This document shows, piece by piece, positions 1 through 11,401 of a DNA stretch of 64,000 nucleotides (position 1 is its first letter; each line of letters starts with the position of its first letter). The position numbers and the translations under genes are program-made. The notes beneath the pieces are model-generated. The model saw nothing but the letters and a program-made list of their open reading frames with translations. It was not told the origin of the DNA and ran no database searches. This DNA is from Corallium rubrum (taxonomy: Eukaryota; Cnidaria; Anthozoa; Scleralcyonacea; Coralliidae), in contig OZ035998.1 in NCBI GenBank assembly GCA_964035015.1, positions 34,734,628 through 34,798,627 of the forward strand, read 5' to 3'.

Positions 1-122
1 ATCACGAGTTACTTCTAGTAAAAATGTGCAGTTGCTCTAAAGTCTGGCACTGAAATAATTCTGCAGAGTTTTCAAACGCGCCCCTGGAACTCGTCGGGCT
101 GTGGGTCCGCTAATTTTACTAA

Positions 123-427
123 TCAGTTGTTTTCAATACTATTTTTGCAAGATTGTTCTTTCCTTTTTCTATTTAAAGTCTTATTAACACCTCGTTTGTT
201 CGGGATTATCGGTTTCTTCTCCTTCTTCCATTTCATTCTACGATTTTGAAACCAAATCTTTATCTGCCTTTCGGTTAATTGTAACGAGGAGGCAAGTTCG
301 GCGCGCCTTTCCTTTGTCAAATATCGTGTGTAGTGGAACTCTTTCTCTAATTCCAGTGTTTGTTTGCGGTCGTATATTTCCCGCGTCCTCTTCTTATACG
401 GCTGTTTCACGCTCCATGGGATTGCTT
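123..427 (-). CDS. Homeobox gene 1, exon 2 (homeobox exon)
   Basis: Codes for the end of codon 100, the IPW motif, the complete homeodomain and a basic 30-residue tail rich in Lys, Arg and Asn, ending in TGA at 125-123. The acceptor AG is at 429-428, preceded by a T-rich tract. No polyadenylation signal can be judged because the window starts 122 bases downstream. Confidence 0.9.
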
Positions 428-1659
428 CTGTAGAAAAATATACACGAGAGCATTATTGTACAAAAAAGCGGCAGTTTTCCGATTAGCACCCTGACAGGAA
501 GCCATAAATCACAGGGCGCCAAGAATGGTGTAAGGCTTTGGGCAAGAGTTGCAGTACGGAAAAATATCACCTCAGCTTTTGCTGAGATTGCGTAAATTGC
601 GCAATCAAAGATGACTAGTTGCTTTAAATCTGGCGTGCTTTTGCATGTACAACAGTCTTAGCGAGCATTGGTTTGGATCTATCTACCAATTATGCAATTA
701 TCGTAATTTGTCTGTTCTTGGACGTCATGGTTGTACTAACCACATTTCCTAATCATCTTTACATGAACAGCAAGCTAATATACCAAGAATAGCAATAGCG
801 ACTACGAAGTAAATCTTTGTATAATTACTGTTAAGCGAGTAGTTATAACCAATGCATAAACAACGACCAAAATGAAACAATAAAAAAGTGTTGCTAATCG
901 TCCCAAGACCTCTTCAGAATTAATTGTAGCCTAAGTATTTGCGTTGTTCCCTTTTGTAGTACTCGATTTTCTTCCAGGAAATAACTTAGAGTTTAAAGAG
1001 GATTTACGAACTAAAATACTATGAGAGCATCCTCTTGTTTTCTCATGTCACGTATTGGATACTTTGGATGAGGAAGCGGGACAATACTCCAAAGCTGTAC
1101 CGGCTCATTAAAAAATCTTAAAGGTGATGGACTGTGGAGAGTTTCGAGAACGAAATACTGGTGTTTCGAGCTAAAGTCCTTTATCAGCTGAGTTAAATAG
1201 TCGTGAAGGGGCTTGGAAATGTCAGTACGTCGTTCCCTAAAGGCTAAAATCTCAGCATTTCGTTATATCTTTAGCTTTTTATACACCGTGCACACTTCTA
1301 CGTAACACTCTATACTTTTGTTTGAACTATACGTTGGTGTAGCTTGGTGGAGAGACGTTACCTGTTCTTGGAGGTTGAAAACGACAAGAATTCCTTGTAA
1401 TTCCCTCTTGATTGTCCACCAAGGATATCTCCCTCGGCACCTCATTAGGTCTTTCGCTAAGCGTGTCACTTGGTCGAAAAGGGTTGCCTTTTGACCACGA
1501 GCCACGACCTCTTTCGATGTCTGTTATCAAGGCGATCAAGGGTGTTAGAGAACTAGATGTTGCGTTCACACCATCGTACTGTTGTCGGATAGCCGGAATG
1601 AATGGAAAACGAGTGTCGTGGTATAGCGATGCCATGTATCTGTTCATTTGCTCGCCCAT
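123..1659 (-). CDS. Hox-type (ANTP class) homeobox gene 1, two exons, 200 aa
   Basis: A predicted nuclear transcription factor that binds DNA through a homeodomain and probably patterns the body axis, as known for ANTP-class proteins. Exon 1 is 1659-1362 and exon 2 is 427-123. The donor (ACAG|GTAACG) and acceptor (TTTTTCTACAG) give a phase-1 intron of 934 bp, and the split codon becomes Glu100. The homeodomain spans about residues 111-170 and has Arg5, Leu16, Phe20, Trp48, Gln50, Asn51 and Arg53 in place, ending in the [11 protein letters not shown] helix. Just before it, residues 101-105 read AIPWS, which resembles a hexapeptide (PBC-binding) motif. The start at 1659 sits in a good context (A at -3, G at +4); a start at Met5 (1647) or an upstream ATG at 1725 is possible. 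[11 protein letters not shown] in helix 1-2 suggests a non-anterior anthozoan Hox gene (Anthox7/8/1a group), but the exact orthologue is not resolved. It diverges from homeobox gene 2. Confidence 0.88.
428..1361 (-). other. Intron of homeobox gene 1 with a degenerate foldback
   Basis: A 934-bp GT-AG intron. Around 1140-1255 it holds a weak inverted repeat carrying the GTTTCGAGC / GCTTGGAAATG motif pair, a diverged member of the CGAAACG foldback family described elsewhere in this window. Nothing else was recognised. Confidence 0.6.
1362..1659 (-). CDS. Homeobox gene 1, exon 1
   Basis: Codes for residues 1-99 plus the first base of codon 100. The N-terminus begins [15 protein letters not shown], of the short M-x-x-Y kind seen at the start of many Hox proteins. 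The rest is low-conservation linker rich in Ser, Pro and Arg. The donor GT is at 1361-1360. The reading frame continues past the donor to a stop at 1327, as expected for intron read-through. Confidence 0.75.
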
Positions 1660-2725
1660 TTTTTTCTGAACTCTGACGCTTTTAGCATCTGTATATACAA
1701 CGAATATTCGGACCCAACCATACATAATATAATGATAAGAGCTACGGGGAATCTGATTGGTTCTCGGCTTTGTGCAGGCCCTAACACTTATACTATCACA
1801 GATTTCTCTCACTATGCTGCCCACGGAAGATTTTGTTTCACAAAATTCGGCAGGCAAAGACGAAGAACTATTTTTGAGTAATTTATATTAAAATATATTT
1901 ACCACTTTCTAAATGACTGTCTGACGTTCGGAAAGTTTTCAACGGCTTGTTAAACGGACCCCCTACCATTATGAACACCAATGCTTGTTAACCTTGTCAT
2001 GTGATGCTTGAAAGTTGTGAGTTTGTTATTTGGCTTCCTGTTAATTTACGCTATCAACGTAGTGAACTGGATCACATTTCCCAAGAGAAACAAACTAAAG
2101 CAAACATACCGCTTATAATATTGTTTCCCTTCTTCGTTGAATGAAATTTTTTTTTTAATGTATGCTATAGGCGCGGCCTATCTAAATCTTAATCCCTGAT
2201 TGTAATCTCTTGCGAGGGATTTTGAATGTTTTCTGGAGGATATATTTCAGCGATATACTGAAAGTTTTCTAATCGGCTCTTTTTTTGTAGATTAGAATTC
2301 GTTAATTGTTCTGTTGCCTGTTTGTCACGAGTTTTGACTTCCAAGACGGCACAGAGGCCATTTTAAAGGATTGGAACCGCCTTATGACGTTGAACAGCGT
2401 AAGGTCAGTACTGAGAAACCTCTGAGCTTTGGACAAGATTTGAACTTGCAACCTTCCATTTGCTAGCCAGGCGCTTTAATCATTGAGTCGGCCCACTTGA
2501 ACTTAGACGGTAGAACGAGGTTGTTAACAGTATACATATATATATATATATGGGAACCAGTTGAACTGTACGTGTGTCACAACACAGTACAAGTACAATT
2601 TGCATTGTGTTGTTTAATTCCCATTTAAATGTTTCTGTACTTTAGTATAGTACTTTCAAGAGTGTAAAAAATTAGAATGTTGTTTAGGCACTGTTTTTGA
2701 TAGGACAATGAAGTAAAAAACTATC

Positions 2726-2848
2726 GAGATTAGTCAGATAACGAAATACTGACGTTTCGAGCGAAGCCCTTCATCGGAGTTAAATGTGATTTTACTCTGA
2801 TAAAGGGCTTCGCTTGAAATGTCAGTTTTTTGTTGCTAAAATCTCAGC
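2726..2848. repeat. Foldback element with CGAAACGT motif
   Basis: An inverted repeat of about 55-bp arms around a short loop. One arm carries ACGTTTCGAGCGAAGCCC and the other the near complement. Related arms lie at 1140-1255, 15774-15950, 24770-24850, 45700-45830 and 62278-62470. Confidence 0.7.
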
Positions 2849-3098
2849 AGTTTACCACTTTTTTACGTTGAGTTATTCAGTGCTGTACAAGATGTCGTGG
2901 GTTTTTAATCAAAAACAAAAGTCGTCTTTTTTAATAATATACACTTTTTAAATATAATGCATTTTTTAAAATATACACTTTTTAAAACATAATGCATGTA
3001 AGAGATAAATACTGAGAAGTCGATGGTGCACCGGCAATACTGATGACTGCTCACTTAGACACTGAGGACAGAAGCAATGATAATCGCACAACGACCAT

Positions 3099-3945
3099 TT
3101 GTTGGCCCGTTATAAGACCGATACAGTTTGGGATAAACAAATAAAAATTGTAACCATTTCGCAATCACTTGGAGTAAAAATTGATAACAGACTGAAATGG
3201 AAGGAACAGCTTAGAAAAGTAGCAAAATCATTTAGTGCAAAATTGTCTCAATTAAAAAGAATTAAGTACCTACCTAGTTCTGTATTAGAGGAAATCTATT
3301 ATAAATCAATAGTATATCAAACGTACTGGCATACGGAATGTTAGTACGTATGGGGTACGTGTTCCCCGTCACAGCTCCAGGAATTAGAGCACTACCATAT
3401 TAGAGCAGCGAAATTGATATACAACGTTTCGACAGACAAATTTACAGATGAACAAATTTTACAAAAAGTGGACTGGAAGCCATTGAACTACATTTATAAA
3501 CGAAGAATTTTATCTGTGATGTATGACATCTATCACCTGAAGGCTCCTCATGCAGGGTCTGCAAAAATTGTTCACGAAGCGAAAACTAAGTAGAGGAAGA
3601 AACATTAATTTTCGAAGTGCCTAGATTTAAAACTGAAATAGGTAGGACATCCTTAAGATACATAGGACCTGTAGAGATCAAAGCATGTGCAAATAAGAAA
3701 CAGTCAAATTGAAACTGAGAAAAAAACTCTCGCCTTAACAATATAAGTTATCTTAAAGAAGCAGTTGTAATTAATAACAAGCATGATGATTTTATATATT
3801 TTTAGAATATTTTAATCTAGTTAAATAGTTAAATTTTTAGTTAAATTTTTATTTTTACTGTAATGTTTTTGGCAGGTCCAACATCAGCTAATTAGCTGCC
3901 AGACATTATGACCTGCCTAATCAAATAAATTATGAATGAATGGCC
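3099..3945 (+). mobile_element. 5'-truncated LINE remnant (CR1/L2-like 3' end)
   Basis: The translated stretch 3150-3344 reads LGVKIDNRLKWKEQL then SQLKRIKYLPSSVLEEIYY, the pattern that follows the catalytic core in CR1/L2-type non-LTR reverse transcriptases. Downstream, shifted frames read RAAKLIYN and VDWKPLNYIYKRRI, the usual next block. The frame changes after about 3344 and again near 3590, so it is dead. It ends with GACCTGCCTAATCAAATAAA followed by short ATGA repeats, a typical CR1/L2 tail. The RT catalytic motif itself is absent, so only the 3' third is present. Family assignment is by pattern only. Confidence 0.7.
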
Positions 3946-5220
3946 CGAGGGATTTATATGATTGAATACCGACGTTCGAGGTATTTATCTGACTTTAATT
4001 CATGATCTTATATGGCAATTTTGGAGGGTTTTATATGTAGAAATACCTCATTAATTTAATGAAGGATTTACACAGATAAATCCCTCTAACCCTCTGTATA
4101 AACCTTTGCGTTTCTAATGAAGGATTTACGGGAGATAAAACCTCATGAATAACAACCGACTCGATCATGAATTCATTCAATATAATACACTTTTCAGATA
4201 TACACTTTTTAAATATACACTTTTTGATTAATATACACTCTCAGCCATTGTTCTCAGCCAATGGTAAAATGGCACAATGACCTACAAGCCTGCTAAATCT
4301 GGATTTCCACTCGTTACTTTTATCTGGCGATCCACTTTTTTTAATCACTTTTTTTTTTTGTGCATTAGCCTTCGGCTATAACAAGTTCAGTTTAGAGCTC
4401 ACAAGACAAAAGAAGTTATCAAAAAAAGTAGATCGCGAGATTAAAATACTGATTCTGAACATTGCAACGTAAAGTTCGGAATGACATTGACACACCCGAG
4501 GCAAATATAATCAAATTAACTATGCATCACAATCTTGAGTAAAGCATGCAAATTACGTTGCTGTGACGTCAATTTTCTCATACAACAAAATAAGTATCAA
4601 CAGAGTCTAACAATAACATCGTTTACTACCTTAGACTTACGCAGGTTTGTTATTAACTTTTGAAATCAGTTGAAAAGGCAATATAGTTATCTAAAGATGA
4701 AATTGAGGAATACTTGAAGACATTCCCGTTGAAAATTCAATAAAGCGATGAACAACGACGTTTATTGCCATAAATTACAAGACATTTACAATTTTTTCAG
4801 GAATACAAAAACAAGTGAAAGTCAATCAGAAACTAAAAACCAATCCAGCTGAGTGTCTATACAAAGCAGTATTGATGTTGGTTGGCAATAAAGCTAAAGC
4901 ACACAAACAGTAATGAGACAAACAAAAATTGAGATGTGCCAGATGAAATCTAAAGATTTGTGAGTACAATATGCAATATGTTTGGTTTCACTCTTGATTT
5001 AGAACCGCTTAAAGATTTTAATGAAAAAATGATAAAATACCACAATATACTATTCATTCCATTAACATGTGAATTGGGTAATATTTCTCGTGTAACAGAA
5101 CATTGTGTATGCAAATCATGCCTACATAGACGTCATTCTCATTACCATTTTTGGAAATACAAACCTCAATATAACAACAAATAAAATATTTTGGCATTCA
5201 GCTATACACATTAAATGGAA
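3946..5220. other. AT-rich intergenic DNA, no gene seen
   Basis: It contains ATATACACTTTTTAAATA-type motifs at 4185-4245 that recur at 2935-3000, plus scattered T runs. An open frame at 4960-5184 (74 codons, CxxC near its end) has no recognisable domain and AT-driven composition, so it is not called as a gene. Confidence 0.5.
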
Positions 5221-5644
5221 TCCATATTCGGTAATATCATATTTGGGTTTATAAGCATTTTAAGGAATTTGTTGCCTCAGGTTATTTTTCCTTAGCCAAG
5301 TTCAATGTTTTTTGAACCAGTTTAATTCTTTTTAGGAATTGTCTATTTTACAAATTGGAACATCAGTTATACAATCAAAGGTATTTCGCATATACAGATA
5401 TTTAAAACATTGTCACAGGTGAATATAATTGTTTATTTTATATATGAAACTGGAATATTTACACTGGAACATTTATTTGACATGTAGCATATTGCAGATT
5501 TAAAATATTTTCAAATAGGAATTGTTTATTTTACATTTGAAAATCAAACATTTGCATTCTGTATATAAAATATTTATTCTACTACATTTTCAAATTGGAG
5601 TTTGTTTGTTTTACATGTGAAATTGAGTATTAATATATACAGTA

Positions 5645-5751
5645 TAACTCATTCCTGTCCGGGGGCTTCCCCAGAGGTGAATAAAATCGTCTGGCGTTAG
5701 TCACTAGCCAGAATAAAATACTAAAGACCAATTCGGACAAGAAAGAGTTAA
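5645..5751. mobile_element. TTAA-bounded mini-element (piggyBac-like MITE), copy a
   Basis: Ends are AACTCATTCCTGTCCG and the near complement CGGACAAGAAAGAGTTAA. The core holds CGTCTGGCGTTAG and GCCAGAATAAAA, which recur at 5765-5863, 22928-23010, 38226-38345 and 54224-54300. TTAA lies at 5748-5751. TTAA duplication with small inverted ends is what piggyBac-type non-autonomous elements show; the superfamily call is inference. Confidence 0.55.
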
Positions 5752-5764
5752 AGAGATAGTTTAT

Positions 5765-5863
5765 AACTCATTCCTGTCCGGGGGCTTCCCCAGAGGTGAA
5801 TAAAATCGTCTGGTGTTAGCCAGAATAAAATACTAAAGACCAATTCGGACAAGAAAGAGTTAA
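5765..5863. mobile_element. TTAA-bounded mini-element, copy b (direct repeat of copy a)
   Basis: Nearly identical to the copy at 5645-5751 but without the short TCACTA insertion in the core. TTAA is at 5860-5863. The two lie in direct orientation 120 bp apart, which suggests a local duplication rather than two independent insertions. Confidence 0.55.
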
Positions 5864-6295
5864 AACATTTTCTAATAGTAATTGTTTATTTTACATTTGG
5901 AACTAAAATATTTACACCTACAATATATGAATTGTGTAGAATTGTTGAAAATGAAACATTTGCTGATTCTGTATATAAAATATTTATTTTACATACAGGT
6001 TTAAAACATTTTCAAATAGTAATTGTTTATTTTACATTTGGAACTAAAATATTTACACCTACAATATATGAATTGTGTAGAATTGTTGAAAATGAAACAT
6101 TTGCTGATTCTGTATATAAAATATTTATTTTACATACAGGTTTAAAACATTTTCAAATAGTAATTGTTTATTTTACATTTGGAACTAAAATATTTACACC
6201 TACAATATATGAATTGTGTAGAATTGTTGAAAATGAAACATTTGCTGATTCTGTATATAAAATATTTATTTTACATACAGGTTAAAACATTTTCA
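5862..6295 (+). repeat. Three 141-bp tandem copies
   Basis: The phrase GAATTGTGTAGAATTGTTG occurs at 5929, 6070 and 6211, exactly 141 bp apart, and the intervening sequence is essentially identical. Because 141 is divisible by 3, the array leaves an open frame of repeating 47-residue blocks; this is a by-product, not evidence of a protein. The near-identity means the amplification is recent compared with the decayed repeats around it. Confidence 0.9.
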
Positions 6296-8293
6296 AATAG
6301 TAATTGTTTATATTACATTTGAAATTGAAACATTTACACATACGGTATGAATTGTCTATTTCACATTCGAAAATAAGACATTTGTATTCTGTATATAAAA
6401 TGTTTATTTTAAATACAGATTTTAAACATTTTTAAATAGGAATTGTTTATTTTACATTGAAATATTTGCTGAAATATTTACTTTGAAATGTTTATTTGAC
6501 ATACAGATATATGAAACATTTTTAGATATGAATAGTTATTTCAGAATTGAAACTGAAACGTTTACACATGAATTATTTATTTTACATACAGATTTAATTC
6601 AAAGAAATAGTGTTTTACATTTAAAAGACTCGTTAATAATTTATGAGAAAAACACAAAGGAAATCAGCACTATGTTCATGATTTTATTTCTCTATTTTAT
6701 TTCTTCACATTCGAAAGTGAAACATTTACATTCGGTATATAAAATGTATATTTTATTTACAGATTAATCTAGAGCATTTTTAATAAACAGGCATTGCTTA
6801 TTTTGCATATGGATTCATGACATTTTCAAATAGGAATTGTTTATTTTACATTTGAAATTGAAACATTTATATCGGTGAAATGTTTATTTGACATAGAGAT
6901 ATATGAAACATTTTAAAATATGAATTGTCTATTTCTGAATTAAACCGAAACGTTTAGATCATGAAACATACAGATTTAAAATATTTTCAAGTATAGGTAT
7001 TGTTTAGTTCTTCACATTCGAAAATGAAACATTTACATTCTGTATATGAAATGTTTATTTTGCATTTCCAAATACTTTTTTAAATGTAGGAATAGTGTTT
7101 ATTTCAGATTTGAAACAGTAACATTTAAATATGAAATATGTTTATTTTACATACATATTTAAAACATTTTCAAACAGGAAGTTGTGTTTTACATTTGGAA
7201 CTGAAACATTCAATATATAAATTAAACTACGCATTAATAATTCTTGAAGAAAATTCAAAAGAAATGAATGTTTAAACAGGTGTTGTAAATCGGATACAGC
7301 ATTGATTAATAAGACATCAATGCTGTATCAGATTTACAGCATACTAATTAGGACCCATTGCCTCAATTAAATTGAACTTTTTCCTTGTTTAAGTAATTGG
7401 TTTTTGCCTTTTCTACGACTGTTAAACAAAGTATTCACGACATAAACTCATCGTAAGATACATTCGGCTCGTCGTTGTAAATTCCATAAAACTCATATTT
7501 GTATATCTATTACATAATGTTAATTTCAAATATAGATTTGAAATTCTAATTCTAATAGGATTTGTTGGAAACATTTAAAAGTGGAACATTAATTTTACAC
7601 ATGAAATGTTTATCTCACATACCGAGATTTGAAAATATTTTCTAATAGGAATTGTTTATAATTTCACATTCTAAACATACTGTCGCGTGGCGATAGAAAT
7701 GTTCCTATGAAATATTGTTGCAATTCAGTTTTTTCCCTGTACGGTCTGTAATCGAATCTCGCGATACTAGTGTAGGTCCCTAAAAGCCACGATCCTTTTG
7801 GTCAGCGCCAAAAATTGGCACACCTCTGGCCGGTCTCGATTTCAAATCCGTGTTCATGCAGTTGCGGAAATTCGGTTTTCCGCGCAGTATCTACTCATTT
7901 CTGCATGAGTCATTCATTTCTGACGCCGCAGAATGCATTTTCGTATTGGCCGTAGTTCAAGTTTGAATTTTCAATGTAGTATATGGCTTCGTCAAGCAAT
8001 CGTCAAAGGTACAGAAACGTTGTAGAACTCTTGGCTAATGATTTATCAAACTTGGGAAATCACTTATTATATTAATACAAACGATTCACTTCACTTTCGA
8101 GTATCGACTTCAATATTTTTCACACCTGACTAAAATATATTTGTAAATAAAAAAGTAAAATATAGCTTGAATCTCTTCTTTTAACGACATGCAGTACGAC
8201 ATTAACATATATCATTATACTTGCACACAACAGTCATGTATACATAATGTCTATATACATCGAATTAATTCAACCTACGTTCAAATCATCTGA

Positions 8294-8365
8294 GTCCCAG
8301 TAGGTCAATGGTTGGAGTGTCTCGCCCGCCGATCAGAAGGTTGTGGGTCCGAGTCTCGCTGGGAA
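8294..8365 (+). repeat. tRNA-like sequence (SINE head or tRNA pseudogene)
   Basis: 72 bp with GTCCCAG and CTGGGAA at the ends (acceptor-like pairing), an A-box-like TAGGTCAATGG and a B-box-like GGGTCCGAGTC with a plausible T-arm. The anticodon stem does not pair and T33 is missing, so it is not a working tRNA gene. Confidence 0.5.
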
Positions 8366-8399
8366 CGACTCATAAATTTTTCTGAGTAAAATATAGCTC

Positions 8400-10140
8400 G
8401 ACGAACGTTTACACTCTATTCAATACATATGGCTTTTGTTATAAAGAGTATGCAAATATATAGACTATAGAAAGTACACGGTGAAAAACTGATAGGTTAA
8501 ACCGTAGTCTTTAGCGAATTTAAAGTGGATTAGACGGAATCTAATCAGGATCCCGATCTCTTTATACTACTCAAGATATCTACCGGTTATCTCGTTCGAA
8601 TTAAATGTCTGGACACACCCAGGAAATATCGCCAGTATTTTGCAAGGCAAGAATTTCTATTAGACACAAATGGATTATTTATGTATAATTGACATTTACC
8701 TTAACAAAGTATATAGGATAGAATAAAAAATGTACACAACTTCAAAATGATATTGACTTTACGCGTACACCAACAGAAAATGTAAGTAAAGTATTTCGAC
8801 ATCTTCGACATGAGTTGTGTAAAGCCCGTAGCCTAGCTACCAGGGCCCCCTACACGAGTAGTAATTTTTTGCAGGTCTACTTTTAAACAAGATCTCTATA
8901 ATTATCTACAAGTTTTATTAAGTTGAAGGCTTTAAACAAGTTTAATTACATTCTCCACAGGAGTCTCGCAGTACGTCGACGCCGTCACAGCGAAGACAGC
9001 AATGAAAAACAAACAAAAGACGGTGGGACGCTATTGTGATTTTTCTCCTGTATCTGATTGGCGCATTGAATTATGAACAGCAAGGCAGTTGGTCGGCTAT
9101 TGTGGCGCTGACAGCGGTAATAAACGGACGACGGCTCTATTTGTACTTGGCGAGGCGAAAGTGTGAAAGCAGTTTAACATTTGTCACAGTAGGCCAGCAC
9201 TTCTGGCTTAAATTTACTGAAAATTTCTTAATCAAATATTAGCAATATTCCTAAATGCGGATGACAATCGCACGTCGGACATAAATAGTTCAGTTACTTC
9301 CGCGTGTAGAAAGCATCCCATCAACTAAGCAGCTGAAAAAAGAGACACACAAACGTGTATAGTATATATATACAAACACGGTCCGACGATCTAATTTGAG
9401 GGTGCATGCTATTCACATCCGATCGTTCTTTAAAACATAATTAAAGTCTTCATTTACTGCCTCAATCATATTAATTTGTGGAAACCCTGGCATTTACCGA
9501 AATCTATAGTTGAGGCTAAACGAGCGTGATATTGCTTCAATATATGAATAAAATATCAGAATATAGCAATAAAAAAAATCTTCAAAAGTTACTCATTAGT
9601 ACATTACAGCTAAATATAGCAAACTTGATAAAGGTGTTAAACTGTACAGTTTATCCCGGCCTTTTCGCGCTTTGCGTTCATGATTCTTATGTCTTTACGA
9701 CTATAACACAGTATAGCTTTGCCAAGAGTCAAACTAGGAAATGACAATAACATATTTTTCATCTTTTTTCTTACTTCTTTTTTTCGACTCTGCAAATACA
9801 AACACAATATCGTCCTTTTCTTTTTAGTGTTAAATAGTATCAGTTTTCATATTTTATTTAGTTTTTAAGTTACTTTCTTTCATTTAAAAGCATATTGATA
9901 CGCTATTGTCTTATAGCTTTGTTGAACCTTGAATCTAGAATATTCTATATAAGACCGGATTATCTTGAAATTCGCCATCTGTAACACAATTCGAGTTTTT
10001 ATCACTTTATTTTCCCCATAGCTGACAAAGAGACATATTGTCGAGCTCTTGAATTAAATTAAGTTTCGCTCAATTTAACATACACCAATGTTTTCTTATT
10101 TTTTTCTGGTTATCCATAAACTACGTATTAATATTAACAT
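8400..10140. other. Hox intergenic DNA, nothing recognised
   Basis: Unique-looking AT-rich sequence with several short open frames and no domain, repeat or RNA pattern that I could identify. Regulatory elements of either homeobox gene could lie here but cannot be recognised by eye. Confidence 0.4.
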
Positions 10141-10162
10141 ACATTATGTTAGTACATATACA

Positions 10163-10165
<3 letters not shown>

Positions 10166-10222
<57 letters not shown>
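10166..10222. repeat. TA dinucleotide microsatellite
   Basis: Nearly pure TA repeat of about 57 bp, 760 bp upstream of homeobox gene 2. Confidence 0.95.
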
Positions 10223-10226
<4 letters not shown>

Positions 10227-10464
10227 GTATTGGCTTTCGAGCGTATATCTCACTTTCTTTGTTGCTTGCGTGCAATGCACAAGGCCAATGGAAAACTATA
10301 CATTCATTGCGCAATGGTAAAATGTTCTCTTTTACTAAAGATTTCTAGCAAGATATTTATGTAGGCGTACACTGCCCGTCAAATTCGACCGTCACACGGA
10401 ACCGCTTCTTGGCCGGTATTTTAGAAGTTGGTCAAGAATGGCGCGCTTTAGATTCTTTTTTTTT

Positions 10465-10476
10465 TATATAAAAAGC
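10465..10476 (+). promoter_or_regulatory. Possible TATA box upstream of homeobox gene 2
   Basis: TATATAAAAAG follows a T run about 510 bp before the proposed start codon. It is the best TATA-like match in this upstream stretch. An association with the gene is only inferred. Confidence 0.25.
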
Positions 10477-10980
10477 GTACTTTTAAATAGCCGATTTGCG
10501 GTATTTTTACACCGAGAAACAGACTGACTCGGTTGTGCTGCGTAGGTTTGACAAAGTGAGCAATATGCGTTAAAGATTACAAGTTTATAAATAACGCTAC
10601 CTGGCGAGCGAAGAAACGGATTGCGCGAATATACATCTGAATTCGCGGCATGTTGCCCCTTCCCGCTCATCAGCTCATTGTTTCGAGTTTATTGAGAAGG
10701 AACAATGAACTCTCCGTTAGCAAATCATGTGGCCCAATGAGAAACTACGAGTATATGATGCTAAGTTTTCTAAAAGCCTCATTAAGATGTGAGAACTCGT
10801 GTAGTAATCAAAGTATAACGGTGAAAGGGCTTGTTCGTACAGAAGCACGACATTGTTTGCCATTTTTTTGGAAAGAAATTGTACAATTTATTGTACTACA
10901 CCGTTCCCAAGTGGTTTAGGTCAGTCGAGAAGTGTCTTCCAACGTGAATTGGCCATTATTTTTGTTTCATCTGTCGTGAG

Positions 10981-11401
10981 ATGGAAAGAGGGATTACGGC
11001 TTTCGAGGCGTACGTTCATAGTTCGTCCTCCATTGCCGCGTCGCAGTTTGAAGGTATGAACAATTACCAGTCAGCACCTCCACTAAGGCATCTCCCAATT
11101 CCTCCTGAGCACAGCCAATGTAACAACAACAACAAAACTGCTCCGATGGTAAATACAGCGTTTAGCTACGGCCCTCCTGTATCGCTCAACTCCTTCCTAC
11201 CAGCTATCCTACCACAGAGCTGCCAGTCCGCGTCGGGCAACTACCGTAGTCAAAACCAACCGATACCTCTGCCACCATCGCCGTCCGCTTCCAGTCAAGA
11301 ACGAAACAAGGAAAAAAGCCTTCAAAATAACGCGACGGAAAAGAAACGATGGAACACGGCCGATTTCCGTTGGATGTTCACGAAACGAAATGGTTCTGCA
11401 G
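10981..11401 (+). CDS. Homeobox gene 2, exon 1
   Basis: Residues 1-140 plus the first base of codon 141. The hexapeptide-like FRWM lies eight codons before the donor. The frame runs on past the donor to a stop at 11463. Confidence 0.8.

Larger units (their letters stand above)
5230..7690. repeat. AT-rich degenerate repeat block between the two Hox genes
   Basis: About 2.4 kb built from diverged copies of a short set of phrases: AAACATTTTCAAATAGGAAT, TTGTTTATTTTACATTTGAA and TGAAACATTTACATTCTG. They recur head to tail with substitutions and small indels. This is satellite-like decay of a tandem array, with one fresh amplification inside it (5862-6295) and two TTAA-bounded elements inserted near its left end. 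Confidence 0.75.

Noticed and set aside
1412-1881. Plus-strand frames over homeobox gene 1 exon 1
   Set aside because: Shadows of the minus-strand exon, which has matching splice sites and phase.
5932-6285. 117-codon frame with 47-residue repeats
   Set aside because: Caused by the 141-bp tandem copies; AT-driven composition, no homologous domain, first unit has no special start.
8294-8365. Functional tRNA gene
   Set aside because: The anticodon stem does not pair and the loop lacks T33; kept only as tRNA-like.
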